Shown: positions 51,347-59,657, counted from the first letter of the stretch. The stretch: DNA of 64,000 nucleotides from Roseomonas alba (GCF_019430885.1 NZ_JAHYBZ010000014.1:1-64000), one strand, 5' to 3'. Notes: generated by a model from the sequence alone, not told the origin. Program-made: numbers and translations.

Positions 51347-51491
51347 TCCGGCGGGGTCCGGGGTGACACGGTCACCCCGGCGGGGGGATCGAAGGGGGGC
51401 GGCGCCCTCCTCGTGGCGCGTCCTTCCCTTCAACGCGTTGTGCCCATTCGCTTTTTGATACTCACGCGAAGAGAGCTGCGCGATAGTCGCG
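51347..51491. repeat. Direct repeat H2, downstream of outer-membrane protein gene
   Basis: Matches H1: GGCGGGGTCCGGGGTGAC, GGTGAC...GTCACC hairpin, GGGGGGCGGCGCCC, CCCTTCAAC, GCTTTTTGATAC and GCGCGATAGTCGCG in the same order and spacing, with substitutions and small indels. It ends 48 bp before the sulfatase start. Confidence 0.7.
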
Positions 51492-51538
51492 CCGACGCCG
51501 CGCGGAGAATGCGGCGCGAGGATAACGGGAGAGAAACC

Positions 51539-53146
51539 ATGGCCGTATCGCGCCGCCACTGGCTGCTCGGCACGACGATATGCCTTGCCCTGCCGAGGCT
51601 CGCCCGGGCGCAGACGGCGCCGGCCGCGGCCCCCAGCTTCGATCCGACCGTCGTCGCCGCGCCGCATCTGGAGCCGGCCATTCCGCGCCCGGCGCAGCAG
51701 GCGGAGGCGGCGCGCAAGCTCGCCGCGCTGCGGGCGCGGACGGGGCGGGCGCCGAATGTGCTGATCTTCCTGGTGGACGACATGGGCTGGGGGGATTGCG
51801 GGGCCTATGGCGGGGGGATGCTGATCGGGGCGCCAACGCCGCATATCGATGCGCTGGCGGCGGGGGGGCTCAAGCTGTTCTCCTGCTATTCGCAGCCGAC
51901 CTGCACGCCGTCGCGGGCAGCGATCATCACGGGGCGGCTTCCGACGCGCAGCGGGCTGACGCGGCCGATCCTGTCGGGGGAGCGGCCGACGGCGAACCCC
52001 TGGGCGGATGAGAAGACGACGGCGGCGATGCTGTCGGAGGCCGGGTACCAGACGGGGATGTCAGGCAAGTGGCATCTGGGCGAGGGCGATGGGCTCAATC
52101 CGCACCAGGTCGGCTATGACGAGTATTATGGCATCCTGACCGTCACCAGCGAGATGTCGCAGCAGCTGGATCAGCGGCTGTACCCGGATCTGGTGCTGCG
52201 GCCGGATCGGCTGGCGGCGGTGCGGGCGGCGGCGCCGCCCGAGATCACCAAGGGGCGGAAGGGTGGGCCGCTGGAGGTCGATCGGGCGGTGGACAGCACG
52301 GCGGAGCTGTCGATGCTGGACCAGCGGTTCGCGGAGTTCTCGGAAGGGTTCATCCGGCGGCAGGTGCAGGCGCAGAAGCCGTTTTACCTGATGCATTCCT
52401 TCGCGCGGCTGCACAACGACAATTTTCCTGCGCCGGGCTATGCGGGGCGGAGTCCGGCGGGGTTCCCGCATCGGGATGCGATCGTCGAGACGGATGACAT
52501 CGTCGGGCGGCTGATGGCCGTGCTGCGGGAGACGGGGCAGGAGGAGAACACGCTGGTGTTCCTCACCTCGGACAATGGCGGCAACGAGGATGCCTGGCCG
52601 GACGGGTCCTACCAGCCCTTCCGCGGCGGCAAGGGCACGACCTGGGAGGGCGGGGTGCGTGTGCCCGGGATCGCCTACTGGCCCGGCATGATCAAGGCGG
52701 GGCGACAGAGCGACGGGCTGTTCGACCAGTGCGACATGTTCAACACGCCGCTGTCGATCGCGGGGATCGTCGATCGGATCTCGCCCGACCGATACATCGA
52801 TGGCGTGGACCAGGCGGGGTTCCTGCTGGCGGATGACGGGCAGAGCTGCCGCGACATCATCTTCATGTATTCGGAGAACACGCTGACCGCCGCGCGATGG
52901 ATGGAGTTCAAGGTCCATTGGCGGGTGTTCCTGAACCAAGCGGTGCGGCGGAACCTGGATGAGAACACGCTGGTGCAGGTCGGCATCGCGCCGTGGGTGT
53001 ACAATCTCCACATGGACCCGAAGGAGCAGGCCTCCCAGGGGCATCTGCGCTTCGAATGGGGCATCCCGCAGGTGATGCAGCGGGTGGGGCGCCACAACGC
53101 GACCTTCGAGCGATTCCCGCGCAAGGATATCGGGTTGCGGCAGTGA
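51539..53146 (+). CDS. Sulfatase (arylsulfatase-like), exported
   Basis: 535 residues from ATG at 51539 with GGGAGAG upstream. The N-terminus (SRRHWLLG, ending ARAQ) resembles a twin-arginine signal. The sulfatase signature CTPSRAAIITG contains C122, the residue converted to formylglycine; metal ligands D80-D81 (LVDDMGWGD), SGKWHLG and HNDNFPAPG region follow. It hydrolyses sulfate esters in the periplasm. The formylglycine-generating enzyme is not encoded in this window. Natural substrate unknown. Stands alone between the H2 repeat and the second DUF3300 gene. Confidence 0.9.
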   Translation: MAVSRRHWLLGTTICLALPRLARAQTAPAAAPSFDPTVVAAPHLEPAIPRPAQQAEAARKLAALRARTGRAPNVLIFLVDDMGWGDCGAYGGGMLIGAPTPHIDALAAGGLKLFSCYSQPTCTPSRAAIITGRLPTRSGLTRPILSGERPTANPWADEKTTAAMLSEAGYQTGMSGKWHLGEGDGLNPHQVGYDEYYGILTVTSEMSQQLDQRLYPDLVLRPDRLAAVRAAAPPEITKGRKGGPLEVDRAVDSTAELSMLDQRFAEFSEGFIRRQVQAQKPFYLMHSFARLHNDNFPAPGYAGRSPAGFPHRDAIVETDDIVGRLMAVLRETGQEENTLVFLTSDNGGNEDAWPDGSYQPFRGGKGTTWEGGVRVPGIAYWPGMIKAGRQSDGLFDQCDMFNTPLSIAGIVDRISPDRYIDGVDQAGFLLADDGQSCRDIIFMYSENTLTAARWMEFKVHWRVFLNQAVRRNLDENTLVQVGIAPWVYNLHMDPKEQASQGHLRFEWGIPQVMQRVGRHNATFERFPRKDIGLRQ

Positions 53147-53262
53147 CGGTGTGGCGCTCGACGGCCGTTGGCGGGAGCCGGGCCGGCGCGTGTCTGGTTG
53201 CGTCCGGTGCTCCGTTGCCTGCCGGGCGCGATGGTGCGGCAAAGCGAACCAAGAGGTCGACG

Positions 53263-55158
53263 ATGGCGCATGGAGAGGATCGGGCGCGACCCGCGCCGGG
53301 GGTTTCCCGGCGGCACGGGGGCGGCGTGATGCTGGGGGTCGTTTTCGCCGTGGCGGTGGGACTTTGCGGGGTCGCGCCGGCCGTGGCGCAATCGCCCCCC
53401 GCCGCGGCGGCGCAGGCCGCGCCGGCGGATGAGGAGCGGCTGACGCAGGCGCAGCTCGAGCAGGTGTTCGCGCCGGTCGCGCTGTATCCGGACGACCTGC
53501 TGATGCAGGTGCTGATCGCAGCGACCTATCCGCTGGAGATCGTGCAGGCGCATCGCTGGCTCGGCCAGGACGACCATGCGGCGCTGCGCGGTGACGCGCT
53601 GGTGCAGGCGCTGAACGGGCAGTCCTGGGACCCATCGGTGAAGTCGCTGGTGCCCTTCCCGGATGTGCTGGGGCTGATGAACGAGCAGCTCGACTGGACG
53701 CAGCAGATGGGCGACGCGGTGCTGGCGCAGCAGGATGACGTGATGAACGCGATCCAGGTGCTGCGCGGGCGGGCGCAGGCCAATGGATCGTTGCAGACGG
53801 GGCCGCAGCAGACGGTGACCGTGACGCAGAATGTGACCGTCGCGCCCGCGCAGGGTGCGGCGGTGCAGCCGCCAGCGCAGACCATCGCCATCGCGCCGAC
53901 GGATCCGGGTCAGGTCTATGTGCCGGCCTATGACCCGTCGGTCGTCTATGGGAGTTGGCCCTATCCCGAGAACCCGCCCTACTACTATCCGCCCCCGATC
54001 GGCTGGGGGGTCGGCAATGCCATCCTGACCGGGATGGCCTTCGCCGGCAGCGTCGCGGTGGTGGATTCGCTGTGGGGTTGGGCGCGGCCCGGCTGGGGCC
54101 GCGGAGATGTCGATATCGACGTCAATCGCTTCAACAGCATCAACGTGAACCGCGACCGCATCACCAATAATCGCTGGCAGCATGACGTCACGCATCGGCA
54201 TGGCGTGAACTACGGCAGCGATCGCGTGCGGGACCGCGTGGGGGGGCGTCGGCCCGGGGGCGGCGGCGTCGATCGCGCCGCGGCGCGAGAGCAGTTCCGC
54301 GGCCGCCTGCAACAGGCGAATACCGATCATCCGAACCTCGGCGACCGGCTGCCTGGGCGCGATGGGGCCAATCGGCCCAATCTCGGCGGGGGTGGCGGAA
54401 GGCCGGATGGCAGCCGCCCGAACATCGCCGACCGCCTGCCGGACCGCGATGGGGCCAATCGGCCCAATCTCGGCGGGGGTGGCGGAAGGCCGGATGGCAG
54501 CCGCCCGAACATCGCCGACCGCCTGCCGGACCGCGATGGCGCCAATCGGCCCAATCTCGGCGGGGGTGGCGGAAGGCCGGATGGCAGCCGCCCGAACATC
54601 GCCGACCGCCTGCCGGACCGCGATGGCGCCAATCGGCCCAATCTCGGTGGGAGTGGCGGAAGGCCGGATGGCAACCGCCCGAACATCGCCGACCGCCTGC
54701 CGAACCGCGATGGCGCCAATCGGCCCAATCTGGGCGGAGGCGGTGGAAGGCCGGATGGCAACCGCCCGAACATCGCCGACCGCCTGCCGAACCGCGATGG
54801 CGCCAATCGGCCCAATCTGGGCGGGGGCGGTAGAAGGCCGGAGGGCCAACGTCCCAGCCTGGGCGGCAATCGGGGCCAAGGTGGCGCCCGGCCGGTGGCG
54901 AACCGCCCCGCCGTGCAGCATCGACCGAGCGGGCGTCCGCAGACGCGCCCGGCGGCCACTCGGCAGGCGCCGCAGGGTCTGCGCGGCGTGGGCCAGGGCG
55001 GCCATGAACGGGCGGCCGCCTCGCGCGGCAGGGCGAGCCGCCAGGGGCAGCCGGCCGCCCGCGCGCGAGCGCAGCAACGGCAGACCGCACAGCGCCCGCA
55101 TGGCGGTGGAGGCGGCGGCCGCGCGGCACGCGGCGGCGGCGGACGGCGGCATCGGTGA
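53263..55158 (+). CDS. DUF3300 family secreted protein with 29-residue tandem repeats, copy 2
   Basis: 631 residues from ATG at 53263 (AAGAGG upstream). After a basic N-terminus and signal segment (about 22-43, ending AVAQ), the DUF3300 core matches copy 1 nearly block for block: LTQAQLEQVFAPVALYPDDL, SWDPSVKSLVPFPDVL, QLDWTQQMGDAVLAQQ, VYVPAYDPSVVYG. The C-terminal part holds five to six near-perfect 29-residue units containing NRPNLGGGGGRPDG and NIADRLP, then a Gln/Arg/Gly-rich tail. Presumed periplasmic or envelope structural role, unknown. The DUF2950 partner starts 11 bp downstream. Confidence 0.85.
   Translation: MAHGEDRARPAPGVSRRHGGGVMLGVVFAVAVGLCGVAPAVAQSPPAAAAQAAPADEERLTQAQLEQVFAPVALYPDDLLMQVLIAATYPLEIVQAHRWLGQDDHAALRGDALVQALNGQSWDPSVKSLVPFPDVLGLMNEQLDWTQQMGDAVLAQQDDVMNAIQVLRGRAQANGSLQTGPQQTVTVTQNVTVAPAQGAAVQPPAQTIAIAPTDPGQVYVPAYDPSVVYGSWPYPENPPYYYPPPIGWGVGNAILTGMAFAGSVAVVDSLWGWARPGWGRGDVDIDVNRFNSINVNRDRITNNRWQHDVTHRHGVNYGSDRVRDRVGGRRPGGGGVDRAAAREQFRGRLQQANTDHPNLGDRLPGRDGANRPNLGGGGGRPDGSRPNIADRLPDRDGANRPNLGGGGGRPDGSRPNIADRLPDRDGANRPNLGGGGGRPDGSRPNIADRLPDRDGANRPNLGGSGGRPDGNRPNIADRLPNRDGANRPNLGGGGGRPDGNRPNIADRLPNRDGANRPNLGGGGRRPEGQRPSLGGNRGQGGARPVANRPAVQHRPSGRPQTRPAATRQAPQGLRGVGQGGHERAAASRGRASRQGQPAARARAQQRQTAQRPHGGGGGGRAARGGGGRRHR
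54337..54840 (+). repeat. 87-bp tandem repeat array in DUF3300 copy 2
   Basis: Units begin (GATGGNGCCAATCGGCCC) at 54361, 54448, 54535, 54622, 54709 and 54796, an exact 87-bp period equal to 29 codons. Adjacent units differ at only a few bases (for example Ser or Asn codon, Asp or Asn codon), which points to recent expansion by slippage or unequal exchange. The reading frame is kept. Confidence 0.93.
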
Positions 55159-55169
55159 GGAGACGACGG

Positions 55170-56159
55170 ATGGACACCACACGCCACCTGGCCCTGATCC
55201 TCGCCGGCCTGCTGGCCGCCGCGCCTGCGGCCGCACAGACGCAGCCCCCGCCGGCGGCCTCGCCGGAACCGGCCGCGGCGCCGGAGCGGCCGCCGGCATC
55301 GCGGCCCGTGCCGCCACGCGCCTTCCGGTCTCCGCAGGATGGTTTCGCGGCGCTGATCGCGGCGATGCGGGCGCATGATGAGCGCGCCCTGCTCGGCATC
55401 CTCGGCACGGTGGGGCGGCGGTTGGTCCGCTCCGGCGACCGCGTGGCCGATCGCACGGCGCGCGACGCCGTCGTCGCCGCCTATGACGTGAAGAACGAGA
55501 TCCTCCAGCCCAGCGCGGACGAAGCCCTGCTGCAGGTGGGGGAGGACGACTGGCCGATGCCGCTGCCCATGGTCCGGCGCGGCCAAGTGTGGCGCTTCGA
55601 TTCCGCCGCCGCGACGCAAGAGATCGTGGACCGCAGGATCGGGCGCAACGAACTCGACGCCATCGAGACGCTGCGCGCCATGGCCGATGCGCAGGATGAA
55701 TTTGCGCGCACGGTCGGGCGGCAAGGCGGGCTGCGCGCCTATGCGCAACGCTTCTTCTCGACGCCCGGGCATCACGACGGGCTGTACTGGCCCTCGGCGG
55801 AAGGCGAGCCGGAGAGCCCGCTCGGCCCGCTCGCCGCCGCGGCGAGCGCGGGCGGCTATGGCCGTTCGCAGCGCGGCGACCGGCCCGAGCCCTATCACGG
55901 CTATGTCTACCGGATCCTGGACCGCCAGGGGCCGGCAGCACCCGGCGGGGCGATGGAATACGTGGTGAACGGCCGGATGATCGGCGGCTTCGCCATCATC
56001 GCCTCACCCGCACGATACGGGTCCACCGGCATCAAGACCTTCATGATCAGCCATGACGGCGTGGTGTGGGAGCAGGACCTCGGCCCCGACACGGAGCGCG
56101 AGGCCGCGAGCATCGAGGCCTTCGATCCCGACACGGACTGGCAGCGCGTGACGGAGTGA
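55170..56159 (+). CDS. DUF2950 family secreted protein, copy 2
   Basis: 329 residues from ATG at 55170 with GAGGAG upstream (an overlapping GTG at 55155 is possible). A signal peptide ends at about residue 22 (AAAQ), followed by a Pro/Ala linker. The body matches copy 1: PQDGFAALIAAMRA, WRFDSAAATQEIVDRRIGRN, YAQRFFSTPGHHDGLYWP, YHGYVYRILDRQGP and VNGRMIGGFAIIASPARYG. Periplasmic, function unknown. It completes the second DUF3300-DUF2950 operon, here inside the block inserted between nusG and rplK. Confidence 0.85.
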   Translation: MDTTRHLALILAGLLAAAPAAAQTQPPPAASPEPAAAPERPPASRPVPPRAFRSPQDGFAALIAAMRAHDERALLGILGTVGRRLVRSGDRVADRTARDAVVAAYDVKNEILQPSADEALLQVGEDDWPMPLPMVRRGQVWRFDSAAATQEIVDRRIGRNELDAIETLRAMADAQDEFARTVGRQGGLRAYAQRFFSTPGHHDGLYWPSAEGEPESPLGPLAAAASAGGYGRSQRGDRPEPYHGYVYRILDRQGPAAPGGAMEYVVNGRMIGGFAIIASPARYGSTGIKTFMISHDGVVWEQDLGPDTEREAASIEAFDPDTDWQRVTE

Positions 56160-56240
56160 GGGGCGCTGGGATGGAGAGGCCATGCCTCTCTCCAGACCTC
56201 GCGAAAACCCGGCAGGCCCGCTTGCTTCCGTGGGCGGTAA

Positions 56241-56677
56241 CCGGAGGGGCCCCGCCCCTCCGGACCACCCCGCCAGGGGCTTGGAGCCCCTGGACCGCAG
56301 ACTATTGGTGCGGGGCGGGCAGGCCACGCCGCTTCCCTCGAAGTGCCTTGCGGGCGCAAGAGCCGGGTTCGGCGTGCATTCGGCCAACCGCGCGCAGCGC
56401 CAAGCGGTGGCGGCAAATGCCTGTTGGCCTCTGCTGGGGCCGGGTTGGAGAGGAAGGCGTCTCATGCTCCCCAGCGGGAGCAGGCCAGCCATCAGGAAGG
56501 CGTTTGGAATCCTCGACGTGGTGCGGTGCGCGACTGCCGGCACGAGTGCCATGCCCCGCTCTTGCGCACGAAAGGCGTTCGGCGGGGGCGTTCCGTCTGC
56601 CGTGCCCAGCGCCGGAAGATGGCGGTCCAGGATGCCCAGCATCCTGGCGGGGTGGCTTGGAGGGGCGGCGCCCCTCC
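56241..56677. repeat. Composite palindromic intergenic elements, copies C1-C3
   Basis: C1: a perfect 10-bp stem CCGGAGGGGC (56241-56250) with 56254-56263, linker ACCACCCCG, stem CCAGGGGCT (56273-56281) with 56285-56293, then ACCGCAGACTATTGGTGC. An inverted counterpart (GGCAAATGCC...GGCCTCTGC, TGGGGCCGGGTTGG) lies near 56412-56450. C3, in reverse orientation, has stem CCAGGATGC (56627-56635) with 56639-56647, linker CGGGGTGGC, and GGAGGGGC (56659-56666) with 56670-56677. These fill most of the 724-bp gap between the DUF2950 and msrQ genes, in which no gene is evident. Confidence 0.75.
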
Positions 56678-56883
56678 ATTTGCGCCAGCAGAAGTATCGG
56701 GAAGGCCTTCGGGGATCGTCACCTGATGCCGGGCAAGGATGATCCGACGGCAAGATGACCGGTACGCTGTGCGCGACGCGCGTGGACGGCCGGGCCGGGG
56801 CGTCGCCGCGGTTCGGCATGGGGCGTGGCTAACCAAGCGCCGGTCCCGAACGTATATCCGGGGGAACCACCCAAGGACCCCGC

Positions 56884-57723
56884 ATGCCCTGGCGCGACCG
56901 CAGCGGCGCCTTCAGCCCGCTCAAGGCCCTCACCTTCGCCCTGCTCTTCGTCCCGGCCGTTCTGCTCGCCTGGGACGCCTGGCAGGACAATCTGTTCCCC
57001 AAGCCGTGGTCGGAGGCGACGCATCGGGCCGGGCTGTGGGCCATCCGATTCCTGCTGATCTCGCTGGCCGTGACGCCGGCGCGGCAGATCCTGCGCCAAG
57101 CGAAGATCGCGGAGTTGCGGCGGATGATCGGCGTGGCGGCCTTCGCCTATGTCGCGCTGCACCTGTTCCTCTACATCGGGGATGAACGCTTCAACTGGTG
57201 GAAGGTCGGCTCCGAGATTGTGCTGCGCTTCTACCTGACCATCGGCTTCGTCGCGCTGCTGGGGCTGGGGGCGCTGGCGGCGACCTCGACGGATGGGATG
57301 CTGAAGCGGATGGGCGGGCGGGCCTGGCGGCGGCTGCACTGGTTCGTGCATCCCATCACGGTGCTGGCGCTGTGGCATTTCACCCTGCAATCCAAGGCAG
57401 ATGTCACGGAGCCGATGCTGATGGCCGGCCTCTATGCCTGGCTGGTCGGGTATCGGCTAATCGCGCCGGAGGGCAGCGCACCCGGGGTGTTGGCGCTGCT
57501 GGGGCTGGCGGTCGGTGCGGCACTGGCCGGCGCGGGGATCGAGTTCGCCTGGTATGCGCTGGGAACGGGCATCAATCCGTGGCTGGTGCTGCAGGCGAAT
57601 CTCGATGTCAGCTTCGGGCCGCGGCCGGCGGTCTGGGTGGGGATCGTGGGGCTTGGGGTGGCGGCGTTGCGGTTGGTGCCGATGCCGAAGCGGCGGCGGG
57701 CGGTCAGGCGCGCTCCGGCGTAG
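56884..57723 (+). CDS. msrQ: MsrQ/YedZ-like heme-binding membrane protein
   Basis: 279 residues with six or more helices. Ferric-reductase-like core: FLLISLAVTPARQILRQAKIAELRRMIGVAAF, AYVALHLFLYIGDERFNWW with a heme-ligand His, and RLHWFVHPITVLALWHF with further His. MsrQ passes electrons from the quinone pool to the periplasmic methionine sulfoxide reductase MsrP. No msrP gene is adjacent. The protein is longer than the typical ~210 because of about two extra C-terminal helices. AAGGA precedes the ATG. Its 3' end overlaps the convergent LysR gene by 20 bp. Confidence 0.8.
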   Translation: MPWRDRSGAFSPLKALTFALLFVPAVLLAWDAWQDNLFPKPWSEATHRAGLWAIRFLLISLAVTPARQILRQAKIAELRRMIGVAAFAYVALHLFLYIGDERFNWWKVGSEIVLRFYLTIGFVALLGLGALAATSTDGMLKRMGGRAWRRLHWFVHPITVLALWHFTLQSKADVTEPMLMAGLYAWLVGYRLIAPEGSAPGVLALLGLAVGAALAGAGIEFAWYALGTGINPWLVLQANLDVSFGPRPAVWVGIVGLGVAALRLVPMPKRRRAVRRAPA

Positions 57724-58597
57724 GGTTCGTCGCGGCCAGGATCCAGGCGCGGAAGGCGGCAAAGGCCGGCTCGGCGGCGCGGCCCGGGCGGTAGATCAGG
57801 TGCCAGGCGCCGCCCTTGGGGATCGAGATCGTGAAGGGCGCGACCAGCCGGCCGGCGGCCAGGTCGTCATCCACATAGGGGCGGATGCCCATGGCGATAC
57901 CGACGCCATCGGCCGCGGCCTGCTGGGCCTGGCCGTAGAAGTCGAAGACCGGGCCGGCGGCGCGAAGCCCGGGATGGCCTGCGGCGGAGGCCCAGCGCGG
58001 CCAGTCGTCTGGCGCATGGGCGACGCGCAGCAGGGTCCCGGGCAGCAGGTCCGCCGGGCCGCGCAGGCGGGCGGCCATGGCGGGGGTGCAGACGGGCAGG
58101 AGGTCGGCGGCGATGAGGGGCTCGGCCGTCAGGCCGGGCCAGTCGCCGGGGCCGAGGCGGATGCCGCAGCTCCAGCCCTCGGCGAAGGGCGCGGCAGCAC
58201 CGCCGGTGGCGATGCGGACCTCGATGCCCGGGTGGGCCCGCGTGAAGTCGGCCAAGCGCGGGATCAGCCAACGGACAGCGAAGCTGGGGCCGGCGCCGAC
58301 TGTCAGGACCTGGGCGGCGGTGGTTGCGGTGATCTCGGCGGTCAGGCGGGCCAGGCGGTCGAGCAGCGGGGTGAGGCCGGCGCGGAAGGCCTCGCCGGCC
58401 GGGGTCGGGGTCAGGCGGTTGGCATGGCGGTCGAACAGGGCGACGCCAAGGCGCTGTTCGAGCAGGCGGACCAGGCGGCTGATCGCGGCGGGAGTGACAT
58501 TCAGTTCGGCTGCCGCTGAGGCGAATCCGCCGGTGCGAGCCGCAGCCTCGAAGGCTCGGACACCGTTCAGGGGCGGCAGGCGGCGCGGTTCGAGCAT
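57704..58597 (-). CDS. LysR-family transcriptional regulator (GcvA-like)
   Basis: 297 residues. The N-terminal winged helix-turn-helix (about 9-67) reads LNGVRAFEAAARTGGFASAAAELNVTPAAISRLVRLLEQRLG-type, with LFDRHANRLTPTPAG. The effector domain has FAVRWLIPRLADFTRAHPGIEV and GVGIAMGIRPYVDDDLAAGRL, a GcvA-like pattern. It is divergent from the TauE gene at 58681, with two palindromes between them, so TauE is the likely target. Confidence 0.9.
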   Translation of the reverse strand: MLEPRRLPPLNGVRAFEAAARTGGFASAAAELNVTPAAISRLVRLLEQRLGVALFDRHANRLTPTPAGEAFRAGLTPLLDRLARLTAEITATTAAQVLTVGAGPSFAVRWLIPRLADFTRAHPGIEVRIATGGAAAPFAEGWSCGIRLGPGDWPGLTAEPLIAADLLPVCTPAMAARLRGPADLLPGTLLRVAHAPDDWPRWASAAGHPGLRAAGPVFDFYGQAQQAAADGVGIAMGIRPYVDDDLAAGRLVAPFTISIPKGGAWHLIYRPGRAAEPAFAAFRAWILAATNPTPERA

Positions 58598-58608
58598 CAG
58601 GAAATGTC

Positions 58609-58631
58609 AGCCTCAGGCTCAGCTAACGCTG
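58609..58631. promoter_or_regulatory. Tandem palindromes between LysR and TauE genes
   Basis: AGCCT-C-AGGCT (58609-58619) is directly followed by CAGC-TAAC-GCTG (58620-58631). Both sit in the 83-bp divergent intergenic region, the usual location of LysR-type recognition and activation sites. Confidence 0.45.
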
Positions 58632-58680
58632 TTTGTGAAGGGGGCGCAACGGGCGCAGAAGGGGCGGCAAGCCGAGAGAG

Positions 58681-59430
58681 ATGCCGATGACGCCCGCGCT
58701 GACCGCGATGCTGCTGCTGACCATGGTCGGGACCTCCTTGCTGTCGGGCGTGTTCGGCATGGCGGGCGGGCTGGTGCTGGTAGGCGTGCTGCTCGTGCTG
58801 ATGCCGGTGCAGGACGCGATGGCGCTGCATGCGGTCACCCAGATCTCCTCGAACGGGTGGCGGGCGGTGTTGTGGTGGCGGCATATCCGGCCCATGCCGG
58901 TGGTGGCGCATGCGGTGGGCTGCGTGCTGGCGTTGGGGGCCTGGTCGCTGGTGCTGCTGGTGCCGCAGCGCGGGGTGGCGCTGCTGCTGCTGGGACTGAG
59001 CCCGTTCATCGCGCAGGCGCTGCCGCCACGCATCCGGCCCAACCCGGAGAAGCCGCTGCATGGCATGATCGTCGGTGCGGTCTCGATGACGCTGATGGTG
59101 CTGACGGGCGTGTCGGGGCCGCTGCTGGACCGGCATTTCCTGGGTGGGCGGCTGGACCGGCGCGAGATCGTGGCGACCAAGGCCGCCTGCCAGGCAATCG
59201 GGCATAGCCTGAAGCTGGTCTATTTCGGCGCGCTGGTGGTGGATGCGGGGCGCGTCGATCCGTGGCTCGGGGCGATGGCCGTGCTGGCATCCATGACCGG
59301 GACCATGCTGGCCAAGCGGGTGCTGGAGGCGATGACCGATGCGTCCTACCGGCTCTGGGCCGGTCGCATCGTGACGGTATTGGGCGTGTTCTACATCGGC
59401 CAGGGAGGCTGGCTGCTGCTGACCGAATGA
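58681..59430 (+). CDS. TauE/SafE family membrane transporter, copy 2
   Basis: 249 residues; ATG after GAGAGAG. Membrane protein with two homologous halves: LSGVFGMAGGLVLVGVLLVLMPVQDAMALHAVTQISSNGWR and, later, TLMVLTGVSGPLLDRHFLG. It differs clearly from copy 1 at 13 kb. Likely exports a sulfur-containing or other organic anion under control of the divergent LysR regulator. The stop codon overlaps the ATG of a short leader frame, and the next small gene follows 11 bp later. Confidence 0.88.
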   Translation: MPMTPALTAMLLLTMVGTSLLSGVFGMAGGLVLVGVLLVLMPVQDAMALHAVTQISSNGWRAVLWWRHIRPMPVVAHAVGCVLALGAWSLVLLVPQRGVALLLLGLSPFIAQALPPRIRPNPEKPLHGMIVGAVSMTLMVLTGVSGPLLDRHFLGGRLDRREIVATKAACQAIGHSLKLVYFGALVVDAGRVDPWLGAMAVLASMTGTMLAKRVLEAMTDASYRLWAGRIVTVLGVFYIGQGGWLLLTE

Positions 59431-59441
59431 GGGAGGTGGAG

Positions 59442-59657
59442 ATGTCGGAAGTTCTGCGACCCCTGATGCTGGATCTGGTCGCCTTCGTGGCCGAGAGGCC
59501 GCGCCCCTATGCCGAGGTGCTGGATGCCTGGCGCACGAGCTGCCCGCGCCTGACGGTGTGGGAGGATTGCGTCGATGCCGGCCTGGTGGTGCTGCGCGAT
59601 GGCATGGTGGAGATGACGTCGGCGGGGCGGGCGGCGCTCGCCGCGCGCCCGCGCTGA
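59442..59657 (+). CDS. Small conserved winged-helix-like protein
   Basis: 71 residues from ATG at 59442 with GGGAGGTGGAG upstream. The sequence LDLVAFVAERPRPYAEVLDAWRTSCPRLTVWEDCVDAGLV then VEMTSAGRAAL matches a short alphaproteobacterial protein of unknown function that I recall seeing in several genomes; its shape suggests a compact winged helix. It directly follows the TauE gene and is probably co-transcribed. Confidence 0.75.
   Translation: MSEVLRPLMLDLVAFVAERPRPYAEVLDAWRTSCPRLTVWEDCVDAGLVVLRDGMVEMTSAGRAALAARPR

Noticed and set aside
54337..54840. Possible CRISPR array
   Set aside because: The 87-bp units are contiguous, in frame, have no spacers and encode a protein repeat.
56160..56883. 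Small genes in the gap before msrQ
   Set aside because: Several frames of 70-220 codons are open on both strands, but all lie across the palindromic repeat elements and have no coherent composition or start signals.
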